From VXMF01 sp965206775 (GTDB taxonomy: Bacteria > Acidobacteriota > Terriglobia > Bryobacterales > UBA6623), in contig CBDBKU010000002.1 in assembly GCA_965206775.1 (NCBI GenBank), positions 62,001 through 126,000 of the forward strand: DNA of 64,000 nt, written 5' to 3'. Every line of letters begins with the position of its first letter. The stretch's first letter is position 1. The notes below the pieces were generated by a model. That model did no database searches and was not told the DNA's origin. It saw only the letters and a program-made list of their open reading frames with translations. Both the position numbers and the translations under genes were made by a program. This document shows, one piece after another, positions 8,710-17,654 of the stretch.

Positions 8710-9003
8710 GCGGCGCCGGCCCTCCTGGGCCGCCCGGTGAAGGCGTCTGCGTCGCCCCCGGGAAACCAGTTGTAGAGGGTGCTCCGCGCCAGTCCGAGCC
8801 GCCGCGCGATGTCGGCTCTCGGGATGGCGGGGTCCGCCAGCAGCTCCTGGGCGGCGCGGACTCGCTCGCTGTCCCGGAACGCCGGGCGCCGGCCCCAGGG
8901 CTTGCCCGCGGCCTTGCGGGCCCGGTGGGCTTCCCGCGCGCGCTCGGCCCGCAGGTCCACCTCGAGCTGCGCCAGCGCGGCCATCACCGCGAACACTGGA
9001 CCG
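8706..9003 (-). pseudogene. Serine recombinase (resolvase), C-terminal remnant
   Basis: About 98 residues match the C-terminal end of a resolvase/invertase. VFAVMAALAQLEVDLRAERA is the start of the long E helix, followed by a linker and a Hin-type helix-turn-helix, ADIARRLGLARSTLYNWFPGG. The N-terminal catalytic domain with the serine nucleophile is missing; the match stops near 9003, where the sequence becomes unrelated. The stop codon overlaps the start of the tyrosine recombinase gene. The remaining part could still bind DNA. Confidence 0.78.
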
Positions 9004-9160
9004 GCTACAAGATGGTGGACAGTTGATAGTGCGGCAGGTGCTGCAGGTCCTGAGAGGGTCCTGTCAAGGTGATTCTGGCCTGACGATACCGGGTTGGCTC
9101 CCGCTGCAGCGGACCTACGCACCTACCGTTGCACCACGACCGGCAGGCCTCCCGCCTGGA

Positions 9161-10375
9161 CTAGGGATCGCTTGAGATCCGTAGCAGCCGATTCCCCGTC
9201 CGGACGACGAACGAGCCATCTGCGGCTGCCACACCGTAGACCCGGCCCTCGGTGCCGAGTCGGCTCGTGGCAATCATCTTTCCGCTGGACTGGGACAGGA
9301 CTGCAGCCGTTCCGTCCACTCCGAAGAAATAGAGCCGTTCCCCGTCCGCTATGCCGGTAGCCCAGCACCCCGAGGGAAGCCTTCTAGTCGAGAGTTGCTG
9401 TCCCGTTTGCAGGTCGAGTTCGAAGAGGACCCCGACGGAATTGACCAGCCACACGCGCCCGCCCGCAATGAGCGGGGAACTGAACTCGGTAGTGGCCTTG
9501 TCGGCGGTCCAAAGGGTCGCGTCCGGGGCGTCCAGCCTGAAGGCGTGCGTCCCGTTGGCTTCGCCCGAGCCAATCACTACCAGGTTCCCGGTCACGCTCG
9601 CCGACGGAACAGCGTAGCCGCGACCGCCTCGCACCGGACTGCGGAAGGCTTCCTCGCCGCTGGCCATGTCGTATGCCGTAGCTCCCCCCCCGGCTGTCGT
9701 CACGAGCAGCGAGCGACCCGCGTGCTGAACCGTCACAGGCGTCGAGAAGAATGGAGCCGGGGGCAGCTCACGCACCCAGGCATCCCGGCCGTCCTCGGTG
9801 GAGATCGCGTACAGGCGCCCTTTCCCGCTCGGAGCAATATGCAGGAAGAGCCGATCCCCGGAAAGCACGGGGGACGAGCCGAGGCCGTGGTTCCCTACCC
9901 AGTCGTCACCGCTCTCGGGCAAGAATCTGGCCCAGCGCTCGTTCCCCGTGTAGTCCAGCGCGACCAAGTCCCCGCTCTCGAAGAACGCGTAGATGCCGTC
10001 CCTGCCAGCAGCGGGCGTGGGAGCAGCGTTCGACATGCGCTCATGCGCCTCGGTCGGGCCAGAAGAGGGCCTGCGGTCAACCCATGCAAGCTTGCCGTCC
10101 GAGAGCCGGTACGCGGCGGTCACCAAGGTCTCCTTGCGACGTTCCACCGTAGAAGTGACATACACTGTGCCGCGCCGAATCACGGGACTGGCCTGCCCGT
10201 AACCCTCGAACCTCACCGACCAAGCCACGTTGGAGCCGTCTGACCAAGCTACAGGCAGGTCGCGCGCCGAGGTGAGGCTCGTCCCGTCCCCTCGAAACCC
10301 AGGCCAGCTGTCCCCTGCCAGCAGACGCACCGCCACGAGGGCGGCAAGGGGCAGCAACCTCCACATCGCCATCAC
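9161..10375 (-). CDS. Secreted PQQ-like beta-propeller repeat protein
   Basis: A 404-residue protein with a short signal peptide (LLPLAALVAVRLLAG) followed by WPGFRGDG and at least six beta-propeller blades of the PQQ/outer-membrane-assembly type, for example QASPVIRRGTVYVTS, LGSSPVLSGDRLFLH, FSSPLIAGGRVWLVNS and FVVRTGNRLLRIS. Such proteins are periplasmic or exported, and this subgroup has no known enzyme activity. The start (GTG 10375 or ATG 10372) directly follows the genuine stop of the Oar-like receptor gene (TAG 10376-10378). The two probably form an operon, with this gene second. Confidence 0.85.
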   Translation of the reverse strand: MMAMWRLLPLAALVAVRLLAGDSWPGFRGDGTSLTSARDLPVAWSDGSNVAWSVRFEGYGQASPVIRRGTVYVTSTVERRKETLVTAAYRLSDGKLAWVDRRPSSGPTEAHERMSNAAPTPAAGRDGIYAFFESGDLVALDYTGNERWARFLPESGDDWVGNHGLGSSPVLSGDRLFLHIAPSGKGRLYAISTEDGRDAWVRELPPAPFFSTPVTVQHAGRSLLVTTAGGGATAYDMASGEEAFRSPVRGGRGYAVPSASVTGNLVVIGSGEANGTHAFRLDAPDATLWTADKATTEFSSPLIAGGRVWLVNSVGVLFELDLQTGQQLSTRRLPSGCWATGIADGERLYFFGVDGTAAVLSQSSGKMIATSRLGTEGRVYGVAAADGSFVVRTGNRLLRISSDP

Positions 10376-13170
10376 CTAGAAGGCCAGTCGCAGCGATAGC
10401 TGGAACTGGCGCGGCTCGAAAGTCCTTACTGCTTGGCCGAACCGCCCGTCTCCGAGGTTGTCGATGGGCTAGTGATAGTTCACCCGGTTCAGAATGTTGA
10501 AGACCTCCGCTCGGAACCGTGCGTTCACGGATTCCCGGACCATGACCTCCTTTCCCAGCGTGACATGAAGGTCGAAGTAGGAAGGAGCCAGTTCGGAATT
10601 GCGGGCCGGAGAACCGACGCTGCCGGGTGCCGGCTGAATCTGTTCCGGCGTGACTCCCGGGGCGAGCCGGAACCGTTCGCTGCCCAGTGGCGAGCGGTCA
10701 ATCGTACCCGCAACGTCGTTGATCCGGTTGATCCGCGAGCCGTTCGGATTGTCGGTGTTCGCGAGGAGCGAGAACGGCGTTCCGCTGCGCGCCCACAGGA
10801 GGGTACCCACCTGCCACCCTCCCAGGAGGCGCCGTCGGCGGGCGAACGGCAGTTGGTAGGTGCCGAAGGCCGTCAGGACATGAGGCTGGTAGAAGTCGGC
10901 GAAGGACCGGTCCAAGTTCCAGTCGGACTGGTGCGTCGGGACGGTGCGTGAATCCGATGCCACGTCGATGGTCCGGGAGAACGTGTAGGCCAAACGGTAC
11001 GAGAGGCCGTGGCCGAGACGCGCCCGGATCGAAGCCTGCAGGGCCTCGTAGTCCGAATACGCACCGCCCGTCAGGTAGCTGACCACGCCACGGCTGGGAT
11101 CGGGTCGAAACGGTGCGCGCAAGTTCGGCCCGCCGTTCGGCAGCGAGGTCCGGGCCAGCTTCAGTGCCCGGTTCCCGACATACGCGAGGCTCCCTACGGA
11201 GCCCGCGCCCCACAGCTGGCGCTCCAAGGTGAGGTTCCAGTTCTGCACGTACGGATTGACCAAGTCGCGGTCCAGGACGTATTCGTCCGAACCGACCAGG
11301 GCACCGTCCAGCGGGTCCGGGAATTGCGGCCGGAAGCGGGAGTAGGTGGTGACCCTCGGCGGCGCGAACCGCGACTGCGCGATGAAGCCCATTTGCAGGG
11401 GGCTGAAGAAGAAGCCGTAGCCTCCTCGAAGGACGGTCCTGTCCGCCCCATTGACGTTCCAGGCAAAGCCGGCTCGCGGTGCGATATTGTTCGGATCGGA
11501 GCGGTAGTCCTGCTCGAGCCGGCCGTACTTTTCGCCGGGGACGCCATAGAATTCATAGCGGAGGCCCAGATTCAGCGTCAGGCTCGGGGTGATTCGCCAG
11601 TCGTCCTGCGCGTACAGGCTGAATTCGTGGTTGCGCTGGTCAATGCGCGAGTCGCCGAACGCGCGCGAGTACACGAGAGGCTGCCCGCCCAGAAACGCTC
11701 CTATCGAGGGAAACATCAAGAGTCCGTTGAAGTTGCGTTCGCTTGCGGAGTTGTATTGGATGTGACGGCCGATCACGCCCGCCTTCAGCACGTGCTTCCC
11801 CGTAACCAAGGTGAAATCGTTGGAATACGTGTAGTTGTGGAAGCGGGTACGGGTGAAGGGGATGAACGTGCCCAGGCGGGGCAGGCCGTTGACCAGCACG
11901 ACCCCCGCCTGTCCGTTGATCGCCGGATCACCGAGAGAGGGGCTGCCAGGACTGACCTGCGCGAAGTACGTTGAGTAGGTCACGCGGAACTGGTTGAACG
12001 CCCGCCGGGTAATGTACGACTCCAGGCTAACCACGCTGGAGCGGGACAGGTTGTCGGTTTCCGCATTGCCGGCAGCGAGGCGATCCCGCGTCGGCCCAAT
12101 GGCGTTGACCCAGTTGCCCCGGGCGCTGAGCCGGTGCCTGTCGCCGGGCTGCCAGTCGAGCCGGAGCAGTCCGGTCTGGCTGGTCTGCGGACTCGGTACT
12201 GCCGCGCTGTGCAGGTTCGTGCCCGGAACATTCGGCCCGGGTAGGGCGGCAGCAAGGCGCGGACGCTGGGAGCGGCCCTCGCGCGCTGCTCGGCGGTCAG
12301 GGTCTGGATTGTCGGGGAGGCACGGTACTGGTTGCGGGCGCCCACCTCGTAGCCTCCATAGAAGAACAGGGTGTTGCGGACGATGGGCCCGCCCAACGTT
12401 GCGCCAGGCATGTTGAGCCGGCGCGCGGGGCGCTCCGAGAGCAGCGCACCGCGCGCGTTGAGCTTCTCGTTCTGAAAGAAGTGGTATGCGGATCCGTGCC
12501 ACCCGTTGCCACCGCGCTTGGTGACAAGATTGACGATGGCCCCGGACGCCCGCCCGAACTCGGCCTTGAAGTTCGATGTCTGTATCTCGAACGCCTCGAC
12601 GGTCTCCATCGAGACCGGCTGCTCCGTCATTCCTCGCCCTAGCAGGTTGCCGGCCACCGGATCGTTGTACTCGGCCGAGTCGACCATCGTGTTGACGGCC
12701 CCGAGCGGACGGTTGCCGTTAACAGTGAATGGCGCGTGGGACGCATCAGAGAACCCGACGCCAGGAGTCTGGTAGCTGATGGCCCGATAGTTCCGACCGA
12801 CGTTGTTGGCCACCATCGGGATGCTGGCGACCTCCGGCGGCGCGAAGCTGGAGCCGCGTACGCCGTTGGACGCGACGCGCTCGATTTCGGAGAACGAGCC
12901 GACCACCGTGATTTCTTCAGTGACGGGGCCGAGTTCGAGGCGGATGTTCCGCACGACCTCCTGGCCGGCGACCAGCTGCAGGTCCTCGCTCCGGGGTGTT
13001 CGTCGAACTCGGTCAGCTGCCGCCGTCCGCCGAGCAAGCGGCAACCCTCGCCTGGCAATGGGGTGCTCTGGAGGGCTTGCGTTCGCCTGCAGACGAGGGT
13101 GCTCGGGATGCAAACGCTGCGTGGTCCTTGAACGGGTTTGCGCGGGGGTGCGGAACGCGGGCCCACTCAA
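10376..13170 (-). pseudogene. Oar-like TonB-dependent receptor, broken by frameshifts and an amber codon
   Basis: An outer-membrane receptor of the Oar type common in Acidobacteriota. The plug region (TVNGNRPLGAVNTMVDSAEY; FEIQTSNFKAEFGRASGAIV) and the start of the barrel are in one frame down to about 12240. The remaining barrel (FYAQDDWRITPSLTLNLGLR-type strands) continues in the -1 neighbour frame down to 10469. There a TAG (10469-10471) interrupts the last strand, and the same frame continues through FGQAVRTFEPRQFQLSLRLAF to a stop at 10376. The N-terminal carboxypeptidase-like domain (about 12990-13170) is also spread over several frames and no signal peptide is found. The gene is non-functional as read. 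Confidence 0.82.
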
Positions 13171-13221
13171 CACTTGGCACGCGCGTTAGCTGTGACGGAT
13201 CGCTAGCCCACATACATGCCA

Positions 13222-13243
13222 ATGACAGCATATATGCTATCAT
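13222..13243. promoter_or_regulatory. Palindromic operator/promoter of the PIN toxin-antitoxin operon
   Basis: A 22-bp near-perfect palindrome centred on AGCATATATGCT (13227-13238), with ATGA/TCAT outer arms and one mismatched pair, ends seven bases before the toxin start. A TATGCT -10 lies within it. Ribbon-helix-helix antitoxins bind such palindromes to autoregulate their operon. Confidence 0.6.
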
Positions 13244-13249
13244 AAGACG

Positions 13250-13675
13250 GTGAGAAGGGTCGTGGTCGATACGAACGTTCTGGTTTCCGCGATTCTTTCG
13301 CCCGACGGTGCCGCACGGGAGGTGCTGCGACGATGCTTGATCGGCTATGCCCGGCCGCTAGTGGGCAACGCGTTGTTTCTGGAATACGAGGATGTACTGG
13401 CGAGAGAAGAACTGTTCACCGCGGCGTCGATCACCTCGAATGATCGGGCGGCACTGCTGGACGCCTTCCTCAGTATCTGCGAATGGGTAAACATCTCCTT
13501 TCTTTGGCGTCCGAATCTACCCGACGAATCCGACAATCATCTGATCGAGCTAGCGATCGCGGCCAATGCGGAGTCCATCATTACGGGCAACACGAGGGAC
13601 TTCGCAGCGGGCGAACTCGTTTTCGACAGCATTCGGATCGTGACGCCGGGCAACTGGCTGAAGGAGGATAACTGA
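13250..13675 (+). CDS. PIN-domain toxin (putative ribonuclease)
   Basis: A 141-residue PIN-domain protein. The acidic active-site residues are visible: Asp in VVDTNVLVSAIL (residue 7), Glu in LFLEYEDVL (about 44), Asp in LPDESDNHLIELAI (about 97-99), and Asp in SIITGNTRDF. PIN toxins cleave RNA in a metal-dependent way. The start is GTG at 13250, eight codons before the first catalytic Asp and just after the palindromic operator. The downstream ribbon-helix-helix gene follows by one base, so this is a toxin-first VapC-like pair. Length and frame are normal. Confidence 0.88.
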   Translation: MRRVVVDTNVLVSAILSPDGAAREVLRRCLIGYARPLVGNALFLEYEDVLAREELFTAASITSNDRAALLDAFLSICEWVNISFLWRPNLPDESDNHLIELAIAANAESIITGNTRDFAAGELVFDSIRIVTPGNWLKEDN

Positions 13676-13676
13676 C

Positions 13677-13910
13677 ATGGCAACATTGACGATCCGGGTA
13701 CCTGATTCCCATCGAGATCGCTTGGCGGCGATGGCCGCGCAACGCGGTGTGAGCGTAAACAAACTGATGGAGGAACTCTCCGTCCGTGCGTTGACCGAGC
13801 ACGATACCGAGATGCGTTTCCGGTTGCGAGCGGCCCGCGGCAAAGTCGAGCGCGGATTGGCAGTACTCGACAAACTGGACCGAATGCATTCGCGAGCCGA
13901 AGATTCCTGA
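13677..13910 (+). CDS. Ribbon-helix-helix antitoxin of the PIN pair
   Basis: A 77-residue protein that begins with an Arc/MetJ-type ribbon, TLTIRVPDSHRDRLAAMA, followed by the two helices QRGVSVNKLMEELSVRAL. The C-terminal 35 residues are charged, as expected for a toxin-binding tail. A GGAGG ribosome binding site lies at the end of the toxin gene (about 13663). It probably neutralises the PIN toxin and represses the operon through the palindrome at 13222-13243. Confidence 0.85.
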   Translation: MATLTIRVPDSHRDRLAAMAAQRGVSVNKLMEELSVRALTEHDTEMRFRLRAARGKVERGLAVLDKLDRMHSRAEDS

Positions 13911-14127
13911 GGCGCGGCAACTCTTGGCAACTGGCTCGGCAGTCTACCGCGCTAGTCCGTCCTTGAATTGCGCCGATTACCGTGGCATGGAAGTGGAGAG
14001 TGTCCACGGTTGCGTTGGTCGCAATGCATCCAGTCGTTGGCCATTGTGGAAGCCGACTAAGAGACTTCTTCAGCAGGGGGGCAATTGAACCAGCCCGGGA
14101 ACCGAACTTGATCCTCGATACGAGCAC

Positions 14128-14397
14128 ATGGGTAATGTTGGACTCACTCGACACCCGGGTCCAGCAGCTTGCCGACTGGGTATTGTTGCACTCGTTGACA
14201 GGCACTGGCTCTGGGCGGAGCGAATCGAGCCAACGCAGATGAAGCGTACATGCGATGAAGTCGGCGTGGCGCAGGAATACTTCACTCGGCGAAGGAATGC
14301 GGTCAGGTTTCCATTTGAGACGGACGCCGAAGAGACAGCGGCCGCGTTGAATGTGGAGGCCGCCGCGAACTACATCGCGCGGGGAGTGTCTTCGTGA
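14128..14397 (+). CDS. Small protein of unknown function upstream of an RND pump fragment
   Basis: About 89 codons with no recognised family. The C-terminal half (FPFETDAEETAAALNVEAAANY) is acidic and helical in character. The stop TGA overlaps the GTG start of the following RND permease fragment (GTGA at 14394-14397), which suggests translational coupling and hence a real gene, possibly itself 5'-truncated. It might be what is left of the operon that encoded the pump. The start codon is uncertain. Confidence 0.4.
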   Translation: MGNVGLTRHPGPAACRLGIVALVDRHWLWAERIEPTQMKRTCDEVGVAQEYFTRRRNAVRFPFETDAEETAAALNVEAAANYIARGVSS

Positions 14398-14625
14398 AGG
14401 GCCTGATCGCTTGGTTCGCCAAGAACAGCGTGGCCGCAAACCTGCTGCTCGTCTTGATCGTTAAAGGCGGTCTGCTTGCCGTTGGGGACCTCAAGCAGGA
14501 GGTTTACGCGGATTTCGCGCTCGACGTGATCACAGTCAGAGCCGACTATCGCGGAGCCGGCCCTGAAGACGTCGAAGAAGCCGTGCAAGGGATCGAAGGC
14601 ATCAAGAAGATCACAACGACAGCGA
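14394..14625 (+). pseudogene. RND efflux permease (AcrB/HAE1-like), N-terminal fragment
   Basis: The first 75 residues or so of an inner-membrane RND transporter: LIAWFAKNSVAANLLLVLIV (the first transmembrane helix), then KQEVYADFALDVITVRADYRGA and the EEAVQGIEGIKKI motif of the porter domain. These pumps are normally over 1000 residues. A short internal deletion is also likely, because the usual residues between EDVEEAV and IEGIKK are missing. The fragment ends at about 14611-14625 where an IS4-type transposase remnant begins on the opposite strand. Confidence 0.85.
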
Positions 14626-15150
14626 CACCCAGACCCGCCGCACGCTTACCCGCACCACGGCCGCCACCTTCAGCAGCAAGGCCCGGATCGTCCCGAACTG
14701 CGCCTGCGCCAGCTCCGTCCCCGCCAGCCCGCGCTGCCGCAGCACCTCCAGCAATGCCGCCGCGAACAGCGCCCAGTACAGCATGAACTGGAAGTCGCGC
14801 CAGGCGCTGCGGGGCCGTCGCCGGGCCCAAGCGGTATCCCCATGGGGAAATGGCGGTCGCGTGGCCGATCAGCTTCTCCACCAGCAGAGCCACGAACAGC
14901 TTGCCGTACAGCCAGGCCCTGGCGCTGTGCTCGTCGTGCTTGGGTAGATGGCCGAGTTCTGCCAGCGATTTGAGGCGCTTGAACACCAGTTCGACCTGCC
15001 ACCGCGTACGGTACCACTCGAGCACATCCGCAGCGCTGAACTCCGTCGCCGGGAAGGTCGTGAAGACAATCACGTACTTGGCGAACTCGAGCGTTTCCGG
15101 CTGCAGCTGCGTGCCCCTTTTCGAGGCCTGCCGGCGCAGGCTCTTGTGGG
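14611..15150 (-). pseudogene. IS4-type transposase, C-terminal fragment
   Basis: The fragment matches the C-terminal half of the IS4-type transposase at 57607-58572. It includes YVIVFTTFPATEF, the WYRTRWQVELVFKRLKSL motif with the catalytic Glu (the YREK-like box), and KLFVALLVEKLIGHATAISPWG. After about 14830 the frame shifts to a DFQFMLYWALFAAALLEVL tail that ends at a stop at 14611-14613. The N-terminal half with both catalytic Asp residues is gone. It abuts the recombinase fragment at 15163. Confidence 0.82.
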
Positions 15151-15162
15151 CGATCCAGTGAC

Positions 15163-15706
15163 TCTCTCCACGTCGGCCCTCACAGGCGACTGCCTGACCC
15201 TCCGAAGAGCGAAGAGCGGGAACCTCGTCCTGTGCTGCCTGCCCGCGCCGGTGACCGACGCGCTCGCCTGGATCGCCCGGCCGGGCCGCGAGCATTTCTT
15301 CTGGACCGGCGAGTCGAGCCCGCGGACCTCCGCGGATTTCTGGAGGAAGCGGCTGCAGCGCGTGGCCCGCCGCGCGGGCGTGGAGGGATTCAAGCCCCAT
15401 CGGCTGCGCGACACGTTCGCCGTCGAGCTGCTCGCCGCCGGCGTCTCGATGGACGACGTTTCCGTGCTGCTGGGCCACAGCAGCATCCGCACCACGGAGC
15501 GCTACTACGCCCCGTGGGACCTGTCCCGGAGCAACCGCCTGCTGGCGATCGTGCGGGACGTGCACGCCCGGGACCCGCTGGTCAGCTGGCTGGCGGTCCC
15601 GGCAGAGACAGAAAAGGCGGAGGCTGTTGCAACAGCTTTCGCCACCGGCTCGGCAACACCCTCGAAACGGCCCGACCACGTAGGGGCATTCTGGCAGGTC
15701 CGGTAG
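15163..15706 (+). pseudogene. Tyrosine recombinase, C-terminal fragment (second copy)
   Basis: About 180 residues, roughly 90 percent identical by eye to the C-terminal half of the recombinase at 7744-8709. It includes TLRRAKSGNLVLCCLPAPV, HRLRDTFAVELLAAGVSM and GHSSIRTTERYYAPW with the nucleophile Tyr. The start, the core-binding domain and the first catalytic Arg are missing at the junction with the IS4 remnant. The intact 3' end of this copy (stop at 15704-15706) shows what the IS1634-type insertion removed from the first copy. Confidence 0.88.
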
Positions 15707-15760
15707 TGTTTAGTCGATGTAGTCGGCTAGTCGGCCCGGACACGCCACGGAAAGCGAGAC

Positions 15761-15880
15761 GTGTGTCTGCTGCTGGGAGCTGGGGTGCCTCAGAAGCGTG
15801 TTCCGCAGCAACTCGGTGTTTCGTTGCGAACGGTGCAGCGGATCGCGCAGGAGCTGCGCACGGAGCCCTGCGGGGTGCGG
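15761..15880 (+). pseudogene. IS21-type istA, N-terminal fragment
   Basis: About 40 codons encode a helix-turn-helix region (KRVPQQLGVSLRTVQRIAQE) typical of the start of IS21-family IstA proteins. The reading frame continues but no further domain can be recognised. It is not closely related to the IS21-like istA at 39587-48100. Confidence 0.5.
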
Positions 15881-16046
15881 GTCGCGGAAGCAGCGTCCCC
15901 GGCGCAAGGAACGCTGCCAGCGAGACTGGAAACTCGGCCTCGCTCGGGATTGGAGGCATTCGGTTTAATGTGACGGCATGCGCCTAGTGACGCGGTGGTC
16001 GGCCTACGCGGGGTGTCGGGATGGGCAATTGGACGGTGTCCTTTAC
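15881..16046. other. Short gap, no gene recognised
   Basis: No coding or structural feature identified between the IS21 remnant and the second abiE promoter. Confidence 0.4.
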
Positions 16047-16087
16047 ATTGTCATGGCGAACACGATTGTGACAACATGTCAGACAAT
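16047..16087. promoter_or_regulatory. Putative operator repeats of the second abiE operon
   Basis: ATTGTCA (16047-16053) is repeated inverted as TGACAA (16069-16074) and again as GACAAT (16082-16087), upstream of the abiEi start. Binding of AbiEi to such repeats would give autorepression. This is an inference from spacing and symmetry only. Confidence 0.4.
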
Positions 16088-16114
16088 GAATACTAAAAAC
16101 CGACGTGAGGTCAC

Positions 16115-16741
16115 ATGCTTGATATAGGCCGGAAATCGCAAGGCGATCGTGCGGTCGAGCTACTCAAGCAGCATGGCGCCATGCGTCGTAGCGAACTGAG
16201 CGACGCAAGCGTGCACCCGCAAACGCTCGCGCGGCTGGTCGAGGACGGGATCCTCATTCGCGTCGCCCGTGGACTCTATCAGCTCGCCGACGCCGACATC
16301 ACTGCGTCCCATACCATGGCCGAGGTGGCGAAGCTGGTGCCGAAAGGGGTCGTCTGCCTTATCTCGGCCCTCCAGTTTCACGAGCTCACGCTGCAGATGC
16401 CGAGCCGGGTCTGGGTCGCCATCGGCGCAAAAGCGCGAAAGCCGAAGTTCGAGTACCCGGCGATCCGGGTCGTGCGATTCGGAAGCCGGGCGCTTTCGCT
16501 CGGTGTGGAGATGCACCGCATCGACGGCGTGGCCGTGCCGATCTTCAGTCCGGCCAAGACTGTGGTCGATTGCTTTCGGTTCAGAAGACACGTCGGTTTC
16601 GACGTGGCGCTCGAGGGTCTGCACAGCGTCATGAGGTCGGAGAAGGCCAAACCGGCGGAGATCATTCAATACGCGCGGGAGACGCGCATCTGGTCCGTTC
16701 TGAGGCCCTACCTTGAAACGGTGGTTGCCGATGGCGCGTGA
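16115..16741 (+). CDS. abiEi: AbiEi-family antitoxin, second system
   Basis: A 208-residue protein, divergent from the first AbiEi. An N-terminal winged helix (HGAMRRSELSDASVHPQTLARL) is followed by GILIRVARGLYQLAD and CLISALQFHELTLQMP, the AbiEi signature, then HRIDGVAVPIFSPAKTVVDCF. The last is characteristic of the AbiEi C-terminal domain. It should repress the operon and act as the antitoxin. A GAGG ribosome binding site precedes ATG 16115. The stop overlaps the start of the toxin gene (ATG 16731), so the pair is coupled. Confidence 0.9.
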   Translation: MLDIGRKSQGDRAVELLKQHGAMRRSELSDASVHPQTLARLVEDGILIRVARGLYQLADADITASHTMAEVAKLVPKGVVCLISALQFHELTLQMPSRVWVAIGAKARKPKFEYPAIRVVRFGSRALSLGVEMHRIDGVAVPIFSPAKTVVDCFRFRRHVGFDVALEGLHSVMRSEKAKPAEIIQYARETRIWSVLRPYLETVVADGA

Positions 16742-17654
16742 TGTGCGGAACGTAGCTGCCTCGGTGCGTGCGAGGCTGCAAAACGTGGCGCGGGCGAACC
16801 GGGCGAGTTTCGAGCGGGTGCTGACGAGATATGCGCTGGAAAGGCTTCTGTTCAGGTTGAGCGAATCGCCTCACAAGGAGCGCTTCGTCCTGAAGGGGGC
16901 GATGCTCTATGCCGCGTGGCTCGAGGATCCCTTTCGCACGACGCGTGACCTGGATCTGCTTGCATTCGGGGAGCGCGAAACGGAGCGGATCGTGAAGATC
17001 TTCAGGGAGATCTGCGCTCACGAGGTTGAGGACGATGGACTAACCTTCGATGCGGAGCGGATCGCTGCGGAACCGATTCGCGACAACCTGGCATATGAAG
17101 GTCTTCGGTTGCGGACAGCGGCCCGTCTCGCGGCCGCCGTCATCCCGCTCCAGATCGATATCGGGTTCGGCGACGTCGTGACGCCCGGTCCAGTGGAGCT
17201 GGAGTATCCGGTCCTTCTAGATCAGCCGGTGCCCATGCTGAACGCCTATCCGCGAGAGACCGTGGCGGCCGAGAAGTTCGAAGCGATCGTGGTGTTGGAC
17301 CTCGCGAACAGCCGCATGAAGGACTTCTACGACCTGCTGGCGATGTCACGGCTGTTCGCGTTCGAAGGCGCGACGCTGGCCGCGGCGATTCGCGCGACAT
17401 TCGCGAGGCGCGCGACGGCGGTGCCATGGGAACATCCCCCTTCGCTGACGGAAGCCTTTTCCGGGGATCTCCGCAAGGTGGAGCAGTGGCGATCGTTTCT
17501 CGCCCGCGAGCCGCTGCTGATCGACGAACCGGACTTGCCGACAGTGGTTCGCGAGGTTGGCGACTTCATCATGCCGGTGGCGCATGCGGCCATCGACGAT
17601 CGGCGAATGCCGGGACGCTGGAGTACGGACGGCGGCTGGAGACCGGCGACATGA
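16731..17654 (+). CDS. abiEii: AbiEii/AbiGii-family nucleotidyltransferase toxin, second system
   Basis: About 307 residues from the chosen start MARDVRN. The nucleotidyltransferase signature is RFVLKGAMLYAAW (about residues 51-63) followed by TTRDLDLLAFG with Asp73 and Asp75. The usual GGT of the motif is GAM here. A downstream AAEKFEAIVVLDLANSRMKDFYDLLAM segment carries the conserved Lys and the K/R-DFYDL box. The start at 16731 gives a 10-base overlap with abiEi; an in-frame ATG at 16713 is possible. The stop TGA overlaps the ATG of the TIR gene (ATGA at 17651-17654). Confidence 0.88.
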   Translation: MARDVRNVAASVRARLQNVARANRASFERVLTRYALERLLFRLSESPHKERFVLKGAMLYAAWLEDPFRTTRDLDLLAFGERETERIVKIFREICAHEVEDDGLTFDAERIAAEPIRDNLAYEGLRLRTAARLAAAVIPLQIDIGFGDVVTPGPVELEYPVLLDQPVPMLNAYPRETVAAEKFEAIVVLDLANSRMKDFYDLLAMSRLFAFEGATLAAAIRATFARRATAVPWEHPPSLTEAFSGDLRKVEQWRSFLAREPLLIDEPDLPTVVREVGDFIMPVAHAAIDDRRMPGRWSTDGGWRPAT

